Source of the DNA: Vagococcus carniphilus | GTDB lineage: Bacteria; Bacillota; Bacilli; Lactobacillales; Vagococcaceae | Direction: 5' to 3' | Assembly: GCF_014397115.1 (NCBI RefSeq) | Contig: NZ_CP060720.1 | Span: forward strand, 636,001-700,000 | Length of the DNA stretch: 64,000 bases | The notes under the pieces: model-generated | What the model was told of the DNA's origin: nothing | The model's input: only the letters and a program-made list of their open reading frames with translations | Database searches by the model: none | Program-made: the position numbers and the translations under genes | Shown here: one piece after another, positions 17,428 to 26,526 of the stretch | How positions within the stretch are numbered: the stretch's first letter is position 1 | Layout of the letters: every line of letters starts with the position of its first letter

Positions 17428-19677
17428 ATGAATGGCAATCGATTTAATATAAAATATCGTATTTTTAAACGAGAGCGTGTTAGGGAGTCAAAAGAAAGCA
17501 CGTCTATTGTGCCAAAACAAAAAAGTGAATTAGCTAAAAATCAACTAGAACTAAGTTGGGACAATACATTACTAGATGAGTCCTATGTATCAATTATAGG
17601 GCGTGTGATGTTAAAAGAGTGGGAGCGAGTTTTAGTTGATTTTCCAATCTATCGAGCTTTTTTCCATACTAAAAATGAGAATGAAGTAAAACTATTTGTA
17701 ACATTTAACGTTACACAAGATTTAGAAGGAGATCAAATTAAGCAAGTTGTTTTTACAGCAACAGATATTTTAAATGAATGCTTAGAAAAAGTAACTAAGA
17801 AGGTTTTAGGTGAGTCTTTCTTTGAAGAAAAACAAGTAACTTCCGTTCAAGCGGAGCCTAAAGTTGAATCACCACAGATTGAAAGACCTAAAAGTGTTGC
17901 GATGAAAGAGTATGAGTATCAGTTAAAAGAACAAGATAATGTTATTAGACAGCTGACTTTAGAAATAGAACATCAAGAGTCTATATTAAAAGGTTTATCA
18001 AGTATAAAAGAAATTGAAGCACCAACTTCTAGTGTAACCGATCAAGATATAATGGCTGAAATGAATGAGCTTCGAGGTAAATTAAGTTCTTATGAAACAC
18101 AATTTAATCTCTTAAAATCAAGAGAAGTTAATTTGATTGACATTAATAATCAATTAGCTGACGAAAAGGCTAAACTGAATAATACTTATCAACAGAAATT
18201 ACAACAGTTAGAGTTAGTGAATGAGCAACAAGTAAAACAAGTAACTGTTTTAGAAGAAGAAGTCAAATCTTTAGTTAGAGAGACTCAAGCACTAACAACT
18301 AAACTTAATACAAATGAAGAGATTAATGTTCAGCTTGATAAAGCGAATTTGAAATTAAATGATATGCTGAAACAAAACAAAGTTGATGCTAAGAGAATGT
18401 CTCACGTTGCTAAATTAGAGCAAAAAATAAAAGATCTAGAAAAAGAAAAGAGTCATTTTAAAGTTCAATTTTTAGATAGTCAACGATTAAGCCAACAATT
18501 CGAAAACACGAACCGTCGTTTAAATGAATCACTAGAGAGGTTGCAGTCGAGTCAGACTGATTTAGTTGGAAAAGCACAAGAAGATTATAGCGCTTTAGAA
18601 AACACTTTAGAAGAAACCGAGAAAAATTTAAAGCTTGAAATAAATGAACGTCAAAAGTTAGAAATTCAAATTACTAAATTAAATAAAACTCTTGCGGAAG
18701 AAAAACTTGCTGCAGAAGCAAGAGAGAAACAATTGAAAAAAATTGAAAATGATATTTTGGATTTTGAAGATGAAAAAGAAATTTCTGAAACAACCCATAA
18801 AGATTTAGAAGATGCGTTAGAACAAAAAGAAATGCAAGTAAAAAACTTAAAAGCAACAAATGAAATTTTAAATGATAAGTTAGATAAATATGAAGGTCAA
18901 AAAGCTAAATGGGATTACATTGATGACTGGCAAGAAAAATATGCTATTTTAGAGACTAAATTTAATGAATTGGATAAGGAGGGGTATTCTTATCGTCAAG
19001 AGATTAATCTACTAACCTCTCAGATTTCTAAATTAGAAGTTAAGTTAAGAGATAGCAATTTAGAAGAAAGCACACCAGTATTTTCAGAGCGTATTCTAAA
19101 TGTAGCTAAAGCTGAAACGTTGGCTAAAGAGATAGATGATGAAGAAATATATGAAAGTGAATTAGATGATGAATACGACTATGATTACGATTATGAATAT
19201 GAGTATTTCACCTATGAAGCTGATCCTTATGTAGAAGATGTTGTAACTGAAGAATTGATGAACATCAGAAAGAAAGATCAAGTAAAAGATGAAAGAAAAA
19301 TTAAAGAGATACTTGAAGCTTCGGATGCTCAAACGTATCATGATGTAAAAATTAGTGCTTCAGAATATAAAAAATATATCATTGCCTTTAAGTTTTTGAG
19401 TTTTAGGTGGGATCAAGTGTACATCATGGATGACGCTGATAAAAATTCTGCCTTCTTAGAGTGGTGTGTACCATATATAGAAGAGGTTGAAGACTTCCAA
19501 GAAGACTTATCCTATGATGTGAAAAAATCAATTTTTAAGAAAAAATATGTTACTATTGACGAGTCGGCATTTAATTTATTAAAAGGTTATGCTGAACTAT
19601 CAAATTATTTGGATACATACTATTTAAGAGTATCTTATTATATTGATAAGTATTTTTTAAATGAGGGGAAAAATTAA
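17428..19677 (+). CDS. Long cytoplasmic coiled-coil protein, unknown
   Basis: A 749-residue protein I do not recognise. There is no signal peptide or membrane segment. An N-terminal globular part (about 1-125, with SYVSIIGRVMLKEWERVLVDF split by its first strands) is followed by a coiled coil from about 150 to 540, then a very acidic Tyr/Asp/Glu tract (about 585-610) and a C-terminal helical domain of about 140 residues. The start at 17428 is chosen for GAGTGG upstream; an ATG at 17377 overlaps the phosphoesterase gene. It is followed three bases later by tex, so the two are probably cotranscribed. It resembles SMC-like or divisome-associated scaffolds only in shape. Confidence 0.6.
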   Translation: MNGNRFNIKYRIFKRERVRESKESTSIVPKQKSELAKNQLELSWDNTLLDESYVSIIGRVMLKEWERVLVDFPIYRAFFHTKNENEVKLFVTFNVTQDLEGDQIKQVVFTATDILNECLEKVTKKVLGESFFEEKQVTSVQAEPKVESPQIERPKSVAMKEYEYQLKEQDNVIRQLTLEIEHQESILKGLSSIKEIEAPTSSVTDQDIMAEMNELRGKLSSYETQFNLLKSREVNLIDINNQLADEKAKLNNTYQQKLQQLELVNEQQVKQVTVLEEEVKSLVRETQALTTKLNTNEEINVQLDKANLKLNDMLKQNKVDAKRMSHVAKLEQKIKDLEKEKSHFKVQFLDSQRLSQQFENTNRRLNESLERLQSSQTDLVGKAQEDYSALENTLEETEKNLKLEINERQKLEIQITKLNKTLAEEKLAAEAREKQLKKIENDILDFEDEKEISETTHKDLEDALEQKEMQVKNLKATNEILNDKLDKYEGQKAKWDYIDDWQEKYAILETKFNELDKEGYSYRQEINLLTSQISKLEVKLRDSNLEESTPVFSERILNVAKAETLAKEIDDEEIYESELDDEYDYDYDYEYEYFTYEADPYVEDVVTEELMNIRKKDQVKDERKIKEILEASDAQTYHDVKISASEYKKYIIAFKFLSFRWDQVYIMDDADKNSAFLEWCVPYIEEVEDFQEDLSYDVKKSIFKKKYVTIDESAFNLLKGYAELSNYLDTYYLRVSYYIDKYFLNEGKN

Positions 19678-19680
19678 ATT

Positions 19681-21864
19681 ATGCAAGAACAACAAGCTTT
19701 CTTATTATTAAAAAAAGAATTAACCAATTATAAAAATAATCAACTTCAAACCGTTTTAAAACTCTTAGAAGAAGGTAATACGGTCCCATTTATCGCAAGA
19801 TATCGTAAAGAGATGACTGGTTCATTGGATGAAGTGGCAATCAGAGAAATAGAAGAGCGTTATGCTTACCTTCAAGGTTTAGTTAAACGTAAAGAAGAAG
19901 TGATTCGTTTAATTGATGAACAAGGAAAGCTTACACCTGAGTTAGAAAAGAAAATTAATGCTTCTGAAAAAATGCAACAAGTAGAAGATTTATATCGACC
20001 ATATAAACAAAAACGCCGTACTAAAGCAACTATTGCTAAGGAAAATGGTTTAGAGCCTTTTGCTAATTGGTTGTTAACATTTCCTAAAAATGAATCTGTA
20101 GAAGAAAAAGCAATGACTTTTTTAAATCCTGAAAAAGAAATCAATGAAGTGAAAGATTGCTTGGCAGGAGCTCATGAAATTATTGCAGAAATTATCAGTG
20201 ATGAACCAAGTTATCGTGAGTGGTTACGTGATTTTGTTTGGCAAAATGGTATTTTTTCAACAACGGAAAAAGATGCCTCATTAGATGAAACGTCAGTTTA
20301 TGAAATGTATTATGATTTCAATGAACCTGTAAAAAAAATTGCGTCTCATCGCGTGTTAGCTGCTAACCGTGGAGAAAAAGAAGGCGTTATAAAAGTAGAG
20401 TTAACAATTGATGAAGCTCGTGTTTTTAACTATTTAGAGAAAAAAATTATCTTAGATGTTAATAGTACAGCAACATCTGTCGTAAGAGATGCCTATGAAG
20501 ATAGTTATAAACGATTTATAGGACCTTCAATTGAAAGAGAAATTCGAGGAGAACTAACTGAAAAAGCTGATGAACAAGCGATTGCTATCTTTGGAGAGAA
20601 CTTAAGAAACTTACTGTTACAATCACCTTTAAAAGGAAAAGTTGTACTTGGTTTCGATCCAGCTTATCGAACTGGTTGTAAATTAGCCGTGGTTGATGAA
20701 ACAGGGAAATTACTAGCTGTTAAAGTGATTTATCCTCATAAACCAGCTTCTCAAAGTAAGCGTGCAGCAGCATCTGATGAATTTATTTCTTTTGTCGAAG
20801 AGTATAAAGTAGAGATGATTGCTATTGGTAACGGGACAGCAAGTCGTGAATCAGAGCTGTTCGTTTCAGAGAACTTAAAGAAAATAAAACGTGAAGTATT
20901 TTACGTGATCGTTAATGAAGCTGGAGCTTCTGTTTATTCAGCGAGTGCTGTAGCTCGTGAAGAGTTTCCTGATTTACAAGTAGAAGAAAGAAGTGCAGCA
21001 AGTATTGCAAGACGTTTGCAAGATCCTTTAGCAGAGTTAGTTAAAATTGACCCTAAGGCTGTTGGTGTTGGTCAATATCAGCATGACGTGGCTCAGAAAC
21101 GTTTGACAGAACAATTAGACTTTGTTGTTGAAACAGCAGTAAACCAAGTTGGTGTTAATGTGAATACAGCAAGTGCGCAATTACTACAACATGTATCAGG
21201 CTTAAATAAAACAACTGCTAAAAATGTTGTTTTATATCGAGAGGAAAATGGTGTCTTTGCTAGTCGAGCTCAACTTAAAAAAGTACCGCGTTTAGGACCA
21301 AAAGCGTATGAACAAGCTGTTGGTTTCTTAAGAATTCCAAGTGGTAAAAATATTTTAGATAATACAGGAATTCACCCAGAAAGCTATTCAATTGTTAAGA
21401 ACTTGCTTGAGAAGTTAGACTTAACTTCAAAAGATTTGGGAACAACTCATGGAAAAGAAGCGTTGGAAAAAGTGTCTATTGCTGAAATGAGTCAAAGCCT
21501 TGAAATTGGAAAAGAAACATTGGAAGATGTTTTAAAAGCTTTATTACAGCCAGGTAGAGACATGAGAGATGAAATGCCAGCTCCATTATTAAGACAAGAT
21601 GTATTAAGTATGGAAGATTTAAAACCAGGTATGGAACTGCAAGGTACTGTCAGAAACGTAGTAGACTTTGGGGCTTTTGTGGATATTGGTGTTAAACAAG
21701 ACGGGATGGTTCATATCTCTAAATTAAGTACTAAATTTATTAAGCATCCAACAGATGCTGTTGCAGTAGGAGATGTTGTAACGGTTTGGGTTGATTCTGT
21801 AGACATTAAAAAGCAAAGAATCTCATTAACGATGATTCCAGTTGCTAAAAAAGTTGCAGACTAA
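19681..21864 (+). CDS. tex: Tex family S1 RNA-binding transcription accessory protein
   Basis: A 727-residue Tex protein. The order is an N-terminal helical domain with FIARYRKEMTGSLDE, a YqgF-like nuclease-fold domain around residues 320-450 (GFDPAYRTGCKLAVVD), tandem HhH motifs near 490-560, and a C-terminal S1 domain (about 645-720, GTVRNVVDFGAFVDIGVKQDG). Tex binds RNA and affects transcription and toxin expression in other bacteria. Its stop overlaps the SprT-like start by one base, so the pair is translationally coupled. Confidence 0.97.
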   Translation: MQEQQAFLLLKKELTNYKNNQLQTVLKLLEEGNTVPFIARYRKEMTGSLDEVAIREIEERYAYLQGLVKRKEEVIRLIDEQGKLTPELEKKINASEKMQQVEDLYRPYKQKRRTKATIAKENGLEPFANWLLTFPKNESVEEKAMTFLNPEKEINEVKDCLAGAHEIIAEIISDEPSYREWLRDFVWQNGIFSTTEKDASLDETSVYEMYYDFNEPVKKIASHRVLAANRGEKEGVIKVELTIDEARVFNYLEKKIILDVNSTATSVVRDAYEDSYKRFIGPSIEREIRGELTEKADEQAIAIFGENLRNLLLQSPLKGKVVLGFDPAYRTGCKLAVVDETGKLLAVKVIYPHKPASQSKRAAASDEFISFVEEYKVEMIAIGNGTASRESELFVSENLKKIKREVFYVIVNEAGASVYSASAVAREEFPDLQVEERSAASIARRLQDPLAELVKIDPKAVGVGQYQHDVAQKRLTEQLDFVVETAVNQVGVNVNTASAQLLQHVSGLNKTTAKNVVLYREENGVFASRAQLKKVPRLGPKAYEQAVGFLRIPSGKNILDNTGIHPESYSIVKNLLEKLDLTSKDLGTTHGKEALEKVSIAEMSQSLEIGKETLEDVLKALLQPGRDMRDEMPAPLLRQDVLSMEDLKPGMELQGTVRNVVDFGAFVDIGVKQDGMVHISKLSTKFIKHPTDAVAVGDVVTVWVDSVDIKKQRISLTMIPVAKKVAD

Positions 21865-22310
21865 TGACTAATGAAGAATTACAACAACTAGTAGAGGATA
21901 TTTCATTGAAGAGCTTTAATCGCCCCTTTACGCATCAGGCAACATTTAATAACAGATTAAGAACAACCGGTGGTAGATATCATTTATCTGATCACCGGTT
22001 AGATTTTAATCCAAGAGTATTTGAAATTTATGGATTAGAAGAGCTAGTTGGTGTTATCAAGCATGAGTTATGTCACTATCATTTACATCTTGAGAAAAAA
22101 GGATATCAGCATAAAGATCAAGATTTCAAGCGATTATTAAAGGAAACTGGAGGCAGCAGGTTTGTTCGTCCTCTTCAAAAAAGAAGTGATATAAAATACC
22201 ATTATTATGAATGTTTGAAGTGTCATGGAACTATCATAAGAGCTCGCAAAATAAATACCGAAAAGTATGTCTGTCAATGTGGCGGGAAATTAAAAAACAT
22301 GGTAAGATAA
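21864..22310 (+). CDS. SprT-like zinc metalloprotease-fold protein
   Basis: A 148-residue protein with the HELCHYHLH zinc motif (about residues 68-76) of the SprT family and a C-terminal zinc ribbon, CLKCHG followed by CQCGG. Firmicute members often follow tex. SprT homologues include DNA-protein crosslink proteases (SPRTN), but bacterial function is not established. The start overlaps the tex stop. Confidence 0.92.
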   Translation: MTNEELQQLVEDISLKSFNRPFTHQATFNNRLRTTGGRYHLSDHRLDFNPRVFEIYGLEELVGVIKHELCHYHLHLEKKGYQHKDQDFKRLLKETGGSRFVRPLQKRSDIKYHYYECLKCHGTIIRARKINTEKYVCQCGGKLKNMVR

Positions 22311-22318
22311 TCAAGTAA

Positions 22319-22404
22319 GCGAGAATGGCGGAATTGGCAGACGCGCAAGACTAAGGATCTTGTAAAGAATATTCTTTGTGAGGGTTCGAGTCCCTTTTCT
22401 CGCA
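22319..22404 (+). tRNA. tRNA-Leu (anticodon AAG)
   Basis: A class II tRNA with a seven-pair acceptor stem GCGAGAA/TTCTCGC, a D-arm (GGCGGAATTGGCAGACGC), an anticodon stem CAAGA/TCTTG with loop CTAAGGA giving anticodon AAG, a long variable arm, and a T-arm GGGTTCGAGTCCC. The 3' CCA is not encoded. The loop decodes CUU leucine, and the first anticodon base may be modified. Confidence 0.96.
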
Positions 22405-22419
22405 TAAATCTACAACTTT

Positions 22420-22483
22420 AGTAAACATAAACGTTTTTAGCGTCTTAAATGGCGTTTTAAAGTGTGGTTGTTTACTTTTTTTT
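22420..22483 (+). terminator. Terminator after tRNA-Leu
   Basis: AGTAAACA (22420-22427) pairs with TGTTTACT (22469-22476), with inner AAACG/CGTTT pairing, and leads into a T-run. Confidence 0.65.
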
Positions 22484-22564
22484 ATTTTTTGTTCAAAAAT
22501 ACTCGTTTTTTATTATTTTGTATGATAGGATTATTTTCTAGGAAATAATTTGGGGGTAAGTAAC

Positions 22565-24025
22565 TTGAATATTCTAGACCTTTTAGATAAACCAGAAATG
22601 ACACAAGTTCACATTGTCCAACAGTTGTTAGACAATGGCGGTGAAATGAATGTAAAAGAATTAGAAAAACAAGTTAAGGTATCATCAGCATCACTAAATA
22701 AATACCTTAACCAAATGAATGAACAATTAGAAGAATTAGGTGAGGAAGTTAGTTTAGAATTTGATAAGAAAAAAGTCTATTTGAAAATCCCTTATCATTT
22801 TAACTTGCAACACATTTTAATCCATTATTTAAATCAATCGATAAACTGTAAAATTATTATGTACTTAAGTAAGCATGATGGCTTTTCTATTCCTCGCTTA
22901 TGTCATGAATTAATAATCAGTGAAGCAACACTTTTTAGAAGGTTAAAAGATATTAATCATCTAATTGCAGAATTTGAAATTCAAATCAAGAATGCTAAAT
23001 TTACCGGTGACGAACTTCAAATTAGGTATTTTTTATTTGAATTTTATAATCATACGTTACCAATTGATGTTATTAACTATCATCCATTAGATCCATCGAT
23101 TATTTTATTGATTGAGAATTTATCCAAAGAATTGAAATTACCAATCGAAGAAAAGAATATGTATCATCTTTATTTATGGTTACTGATTAGTAAGAGAAGA
23201 GAGTTGTTTGGCTCAACCTTAGAAATTAATCAACAAGATATTTATCGCAAACTAATTGGTGAACGGTTTACGAAAGCTATAGAAGCGACCAATCAAGAAC
23301 TCTCTAGCAGTGTTTCTCCAATTCAGACCGAAACCGACTTAATTTGTTTGTATATCTTTTTTATCTCAACTTATATTTATGAGCAACCACTATCAAAAGA
23401 TCAGTATATGTATTTTTTTAAAAATGATTTTTTTAGAGATATTATTAATTTGAGTGAAAATACATTGGAGACAATAGGAAAGCACTTTAATTTAAATTAT
23501 TTGTCAGAAGAACTACTATGGTATATTGAGTGTAATTTATTCCAGCTTCATTTTAGATTAATTCACTTCAATAGTTATATGAGTTACTTTGAATCTAGCT
23601 ATTTGATTTCAAAAAGAATGGATGACTCCATTAGTACAATTGTCAATCATGTCATCTATGAACATTTATCTTTGTTTTCTTTGAATTTATCTCCAGCAGT
23701 GTACGATCATATTTTCTTAAACTATCGCTTTATTCTACAAATCATTGAAAGTGAATGTATCAAATCTATTTCAGTAGGCTTAGCCAATCAAGTAAACTAC
23801 TTAGCCCAACAAGATATACTAAAAAAATTGGAAACAACTTTTTCAAAAGAGTTTAATGTATCTTTCGAAATAGCTGATCGAACAAAATGTTATGATTTAC
23901 TTGTGACTGATATATTTTTGACAGATACAACATACCAATATAAAGAAATCTATGTCATAAATGAAATTCTTAATGCGTATGATGAAAATATGATTCGAGA
24001 AATTTTAATTAAATTAATTAAATAA
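22565..24025 (+). CDS. Mga-family transcriptional regulator
   Basis: A 486-residue regulator of the Mga/AtxA class. An N-terminal winged HTH (about 15-65), a second Mga HTH (about 95-150, with SIPRLCHELIISEATLFRRL, 20 residues), PRD-like helical repeats and a C-terminal EIIB-like domain are arranged in order. Mga proteins activate surface-adhesin and virulence genes in streptococci in response to sugar phosphorylation. TTG 22565 is chosen because GGGGGT lies 7 bases upstream; a TTG at 22550 is less likely. It immediately precedes the adhesin locus, which is its likely target. Confidence 0.88.
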   Translation: MNILDLLDKPEMTQVHIVQQLLDNGGEMNVKELEKQVKVSSASLNKYLNQMNEQLEELGEEVSLEFDKKKVYLKIPYHFNLQHILIHYLNQSINCKIIMYLSKHDGFSIPRLCHELIISEATLFRRLKDINHLIAEFEIQIKNAKFTGDELQIRYFLFEFYNHTLPIDVINYHPLDPSIILLIENLSKELKLPIEEKNMYHLYLWLLISKRRELFGSTLEINQQDIYRKLIGERFTKAIEATNQELSSSVSPIQTETDLICLYIFFISTYIYEQPLSKDQYMYFFKNDFFRDIINLSENTLETIGKHFNLNYLSEELLWYIECNLFQLHFRLIHFNSYMSYFESSYLISKRMDDSISTIVNHVIYEHLSLFSLNLSPAVYDHIFLNYRFILQIIESECIKSISVGLANQVNYLAQQDILKKLETTFSKEFNVSFEIADRTKCYDLLVTDIFLTDTTYQYKEIYVINEILNAYDENMIREILIKLIK

Positions 24026-24066
24026 AATAACGATTCTGATAAAAATAAGATAATAAGTAGTACATT

Positions 24067-24095
24067 GAACTAGCAAATAGCTGGTTCTTTTTTTT
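24067..24095 (+). terminator. Terminator of the Mga-like gene
   Basis: GAACTAGC (24067-24074) pairs with GCTGGTTC (24080-24087) with one G-T pair, followed by a T-run. Confidence 0.85.
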
Positions 24096-24214
24096 ATTTA
24101 AAAACAATAAATGACTTTTAGTGTATTTAAAAACATATTTAATGTCATTTTTTTTGAATTATTTCAAAAAAGACGATAGTTATCTTCAAACAGATACTGA
24201 TATATTGATATATG

Positions 24215-24220
24215 TATAAT
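24215..24220 (+). promoter_or_regulatory. -10 element of the adhesin locus, weak -35
   Basis: TATAAT sits here. The sequence 17-18 bases upstream (around 24191-24197) is a poor -35, as in activator-dependent promoters. A Mga-like regulator gene lies just upstream. Confidence 0.5.
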
Positions 24221-24223
24221 TCA

Positions 24224-24262
24224 GTTAATAATAATTTTAATTTGACTAAGGTTATTATTAAC
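24224..24262. promoter_or_regulatory. 11-base perfect inverted repeat in the adhesin-locus leader
   Basis: GTTAATAATAA (24224-24234) and TTATTATTAAC (24252-24262) are exact complements 17 bases apart. They lie just downstream of the -10 element and about 30 bases before the ribosome site. They could be an operator or a leader hairpin. They are AT-only apart from the ends, so a folded stem would be weak. Confidence 0.5.
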
Positions 24263-24305
24263 ATTTCAAAGATCCTTTGTTTTTTTTAGAAGGGAGGAGT
24301 GTCTA

Positions 24306-24953
24306 ATTAGTAAAAAAGTTGTCAGAGTAATGGTTGTTTTATTTGCTTTAGTGGCATTAGCTTGTCCTATTGTTTTAAGGGCTGTTAATAATAATCCACT
24401 TAAGTACAGTGAATCTCGTAAAAAGCAAAAAACTGAATCAACCATCGAAAAAGGCTCCATAGAAACATTAACAACTGATGTGAAAGAAGGCGAAATTAAA
24501 AAAGTAGAAGATAGTATTAAAGCCCAAAAAGAAAAAGAACTACAAGAAGAGTACACTGACTATTTAACCAAAGTTCCTTTCGGTGATTTTATTGAGTTAA
24601 AAACAGAAAATGAGGGGAAAGTTTCATTAAGTATTGCTAAAGCTACTAGGTTAAAAGAATCTGATGAACGAGTTAGAACCGTTAAATCCGAAATTAAAGA
24701 TGTGTCTCAAGTAGTAGAAGTTGAATATGATGTCTATGTATCAGAAGGAGATTTCTTATTCAATGGAACTATTTTCCAGTATTTTGATGAGCAAGGGGAA
24801 CAAGGTGCTGTGATTTTAGATGATTTAGAAGAGGGAAAAACATTAAAAAAAGGGGAACGTCAAACTTCTAAAGCTTGGGTAGCTTTAAAGAATGATGGCA
24901 GTAAAATTTCAATGAAGATTGGGAATGCAACCTTTGTTGGAGAAATTGGATAA
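24306..24953 (+). CDS. Secreted or membrane-anchored protein with apparent ATT start
   Basis: A protein of about 215 residues with one N-terminal hydrophobic segment, then a Glu/Lys-rich helical linker and a C-terminal beta domain (about 95-215) resembling the immunoglobulin-like DUF4352/DUF5067 group of exported proteins. No lipobox Cys at the right place is certain, although a Cys follows the hydrophobic core. The first ATG (24330) has no ribosome site. GGAGG at 24293-24297 is instead correctly placed for an in-frame ATT at 24306, giving an ISKKVVRV n-region. It precedes the glycosyltransferase gene by 12 bases. Confidence 0.7.
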   Translation: MSKKVVRVMVVLFALVALACPIVLRAVNNNPLKYSESRKKQKTESTIEKGSIETLTTDVKEGEIKKVEDSIKAQKEKELQEEYTDYLTKVPFGDFIELKTENEGKVSLSIAKATRLKESDERVRTVKSEIKDVSQVVEVEYDVYVSEGDFLFNGTIFQYFDEQGEQGAVILDDLEEGKTLKKGERQTSKAWVALKNDGSKISMKIGNATFVGEIG

Positions 24954-24965
24954 TGAGGTGGTAAA

Positions 24966-26480
24966 TTGATTTACTGCATAGGTAATGGTTTAGGCAAGAA
25001 ATTACCAGGTATTGAGCATAGCCAAGTAAAGAGAATAAAGTTATTTCATCAACTAGGTGAAAAAGCTAAAATCATTGTACTTAATCATAGTGTTGATTTA
25101 TATGATAATGCGGAAATAGTTGGTGTTTCAAGTAATGTCTTTTCTATTTATGATTATTTTCAAGAAGCAATTGGAGATAATCAATATTCGTTGAAAGACT
25201 ATTATGAATACTGGCTAAATGATTCTGATTACCGAATTCAATTAGTAGATAAGAGTAATGATGTTAAAATTTTTTATGAAGAGGATTATATTGCTTATGC
25301 CCACTTCTATGATGAGGATTTCAAAAAAATTCATTTTATCAACTATTTTGATACACCATATGAAGATAGAAGAATCATTAAACGCGAAGTTTTTGATAAA
25401 CGAGGTTTTTTGTCTGTTATTCAAGTGTTAGGAGAAAAAAATAAGCTTGTATCTGAACGTTTTTTTAATCCTTCAGGTGAGGAAAAAATAGTTTGTTATT
25501 ACAATACTGACCGGAAAATATCAAGAATTGAACTTTTAAACTATAAGAACAAAATACATTATTTTAAGAACAAAGATGAATGGCAAGCCTTTTTTTTAGA
25601 TGAACTAAACCTAGAGGATGTGCTCTTTTTTTCTGACAGGACTATTTCTGTTATGAAAAGTGTGACGCTTATGAAAACTAAAATTAAATTAATACCTGTT
25701 ATTCATAGTGTTCATCTAAGACAACCATTCGTAGCGGAAACATCAGATATTACTTCGCCTTATCAATGTATTTTTAATCATTTAGAGTATGTCACAGGTG
25801 TGGTTGCATCAACAAAATGGCAACAAGAAGAATTGAATAGACGTTTGCCAGAAAATATAACTGCTTATTCAATTCCTGTAGGTTCTGTTGATACAATGAA
25901 AAAAGTGCCATTTGAAAAAAGAAATCCGTACAAAATAGTTTGTATGGCAAGATATTTTTCTGAAAAACAATTATTTCATCAAATTAAAGTGATTCAACAA
26001 TTGCTTCATGAATTTCCAAAGTTAGAACTTCATTTATTTGGTTATGGAGACTCTTCTAATCAATTTAAAGAAGAAAAATTTTTAAAGCAGTACGTTAAGG
26101 AACATCATCTTGAAGAACATGTCTTCTTTAGAGGTTACTTGATAGATTTAGATACTGAATATAATGAAGCTGGGGCAATGCTTTTAACAAGTACAGTTGA
26201 AGGTTTTTGTTTATCTCTGCTAGAGGCAATTGAACATGGGGTACCAGTTATTTCTTATGATATTAGATATGGGCCAAGAGAGATGATTCAGCAAGGAAAA
26301 AATGGCTACCTAGTTGAAAAGAATAATGTGGATGAAATGAGAGATAGGTTGTCTGAATTATTAAGTCAGACAGAATTACATAAAGAAATGTCTAATAATG
26401 CCTATGAAATTGCTAAAGAATTTTCAAAAGAAAAGGTTTTGGAAAAATGGCAAAATTTATTGGAAGTAGAAAATAAATAA
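24966..26480 (+). CDS. GtfA/SdgB-type adhesin glycosyltransferase (GT4)
   Basis: A 504-residue GT-B enzyme. The N-terminal half carries the beta-meander insert typical of GtfA, SdgA/SdgB and TarM (about 100-200), then DEWQAFFLDEL and IKLIPVIHSVH (240-250). The C-terminal domain starts near 320 and holds the retaining GT4 E-x7-E motif E412GFCLSLLE420. Such enzymes put GlcNAc on Ser of surface adhesins; SdgA/B modify Ser-Asp repeats. TTG 24966 follows GAGGTGG. The next gene encodes a Ser-Asp-Gly repeat adhesin, the likely substrate. TarM-like wall teichoic acid glycosylation is an alternative. No accessory Sec genes are present. Confidence 0.88.
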   Translation: MIYCIGNGLGKKLPGIEHSQVKRIKLFHQLGEKAKIIVLNHSVDLYDNAEIVGVSSNVFSIYDYFQEAIGDNQYSLKDYYEYWLNDSDYRIQLVDKSNDVKIFYEEDYIAYAHFYDEDFKKIHFINYFDTPYEDRRIIKREVFDKRGFLSVIQVLGEKNKLVSERFFNPSGEEKIVCYYNTDRKISRIELLNYKNKIHYFKNKDEWQAFFLDELNLEDVLFFSDRTISVMKSVTLMKTKIKLIPVIHSVHLRQPFVAETSDITSPYQCIFNHLEYVTGVVASTKWQQEELNRRLPENITAYSIPVGSVDTMKKVPFEKRNPYKIVCMARYFSEKQLFHQIKVIQQLLHEFPKLELHLFGYGDSSNQFKEEKFLKQYVKEHHLEEHVFFRGYLIDLDTEYNEAGAMLLTSTVEGFCLSLLEAIEHGVPVISYDIRYGPREMIQQGKNGYLVEKNNVDEMRDRLSELLSQTELHKEMSNNAYEIAKEFSKEKVLEKWQNLLEVENK

Positions 26481-26526
26481 CTTAGGTTTTTAATAGAGTT
26501 AGAAAGTAAATCAAGGAGGATTAACA

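Noticed and set aside
24266-24556. 96-codon minus-strand ORF
   Set aside because: It overlaps the leader and start of the secreted protein gene and has no supporting signals.
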